This document shows positions 5,725 through 5,971 of a DNA stretch of 5,971 bases, in pieces. The stretch is from positions 1 to 5,971 of the forward strand of contig CALGNM010000181.1 of NCBI GenBank assembly GCA_937958665.1, in the 5' to 3' direction. This DNA is from an uncultured bacterium. Its GTDB lineage: Bacteria; Edwardsbacteria; AC1; EtOH8. The translations under genes and the position numbers were made by a program. Below the pieces are notes generated by a model. It was not told the DNA's origin and searched no databases. It saw only the letters and a list, made by a program, of their open reading frames with translations. Every line of letters starts with the position of its first letter. The stretch's first letter is position 1.

Positions 5725-5792
5725 CCTTTTTTGTTACTTGTTCTTTTTCTCTTTTGTCTGGCCAAACAGAAAAAGAACCAAAAAGACAAAAG
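5725..5792. repeat. Long imperfect inverted repeat, T-rich left arm and A-rich right arm
   Basis: GTTCTTTTTCT (5740-5750) is the exact reverse complement of AGAAAAAGAAC (5768-5778). CTTTTGTCT (5751-5759) is the exact reverse complement of AGACAAAAG (5784-5792). The centre, TGTCTGGCCAAACA (5755-5768), is palindromic apart from one mismatched pair. The two exact stems cross each other, so they are either alternative pairings or a pseudoknot. The simplest reading is one decayed inverted repeat about the GGCC at 5760-5763. Confidence 0.8.
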
Positions 5793-5795
5793 CGC

Positions 5796-5914
5796 GTCGC
5801 TGCAGCTCTGCCCGGTGGCCACAGACCGGCGGCCTGAATTTGACGAACTCGCTGCGCTCGGACAGCGCCAAATTTTACCCGGCCGCCTTCGCCTGGCAGC
5901 AGAGCTGAGGCGAC
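5796..5914. repeat. Nested inverted repeats (large stem-loop element)
   Basis: An outer stem pairs GTCGC (5796-5800) with GCGAC (5910-5914). After a 2x2 internal loop, CAGCTCTGC (5803-5811) pairs with GCAGAGCTG (5899-5907). Inside these, GGCGGCC (5828-5834) pairs with GGCCGCC (5881-5887), and AATTTGACG (5837-5845) pairs with CGCCAAATT (5866-5874) with one mismatch. CCGGT (5812-5816) and ACCGG (5825-5829) offer a competing local hairpin. The arms nest in order, which suggests a selected structure or a palindromic mobile repeat. I recognise no known RNA family. Confidence 0.7.
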
Positions 5915-5971
5915 AGGGCCCCCCGGTTCCCCTCGCATCAGCGATGCTGCTGTGGCCTCAGTACCCCGCCG
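5915..5971. other. Unassigned window end
   Basis: No gene is visible. GCATC-AGC-GATGC (5935-5947) forms a small hairpin. This part probably continues the repeat element that begins at about 5725 and runs past the window edge. Confidence 0.4.

Larger units (their letters stand above)
5425..5730. repeat. Tandem array of a composite palindromic repeat (3 copies plus a partial fourth)
   Basis: Each unit has two palindromes. Part A is a 20-bp core fitting ATTCCC-N8-GGGAAT (5435-5454, 5535-5554, 5620-5639). Part B is ATACTCGA-GCAA-TCGAGTAT (5502-5521, 5586-5605, 5687-5706). A GAC-rich linker joins A to B, and CCAGGC...GG (13-14 nt) joins B to the next A. Units 1 and 3 match at all but 3 of 96 positions (5435-5530 against 5620-5715). 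Unit 2 has a shorter A-B linker (31 rather than 47 nt). Part A fits the published Neisseria dRS3 consensus; whether that is common descent is unknown. A partial fourth A begins at 5721. ORFs through this region are translations of the repeat. Confidence 0.93.

Noticed and set aside
5327-5938. ORFs on both strands through the repeats (203, 103, 79 and 63 codons)
   Set aside because: They are translations of the repeat units and inverted repeats, with the same peptide recurring once per repeat copy and no ribosome-binding logic.
1-5971. tRNA, rRNA or known riboswitch
   Set aside because: No tRNA-like cloverleaf or T-loop (GGTTCRANYCC) context, rRNA core or recognisable riboswitch motif was seen by eye on either strand.

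Overview
The window is a GC-rich bacterial fragment, probably the end of a draft or metagenome contig. The first 44 bases are not genomic: they match the Illumina TruSeq/multiplexing read-2 adapter. Genuine sequence therefore starts at about base 45, inside thrS. All credible genes are on the + strand and use ATG, GTG and TTG starts. Two starts (1878 and 2942) share a GGTGA Shine-Dalgarno 7 nt upstream. The lineage cannot be fixed from this sequence: nothing is diagnostic beyond a GC-rich bacterium with many dispersed intergenic repeats.

Layout: (1) 1-44 adapter. (2) 45-1840 threonyl-tRNA synthetase, lacking its first ~48 residues. (3) 1878-2090 and 2087-2650, a translationally coupled pair: a 70-aa very basic unknown protein and a 187-aa nucleotidyltransferase-fold protein resembling AbiEii/DUF6036-type MNT proteins. 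These occupy the place where infC often follows thrS. (4) 2651-2941, intergenic, with small hairpins and a 12-bp direct repeat. (5) 2942-3970 galE, complete. (6) 3971-4193, intergenic, with short hairpins, a doubtful 48-codon ORF and a perfect 34-bp AT-rich palindrome. (7) 4194-5423, complete AAA_14/DUF4143 ATPase. (8) 5425-5730, tandem array of a composite repeat: a 20-bp ATTCCC-N8-GGGAAT core plus an 8-bp hairpin with a GCAA loop. (9) 5725-5971, a second, non-coding, strongly self-complementary element running to the window end.

thrS and galE are housekeeping genes (tRNA charging; UDP-galactose/UDP-glucose interconversion). The nucleotidyltransferase pair and the DUF4143 ATPase look like accessory cargo. 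No pathway links the genes. The features most worth a second look are the small-protein/nucleotidyltransferase pair, the palindrome over a possible leaderless promoter of the ATPase, and the two repeat elements downstream of it. I see no proven new system.
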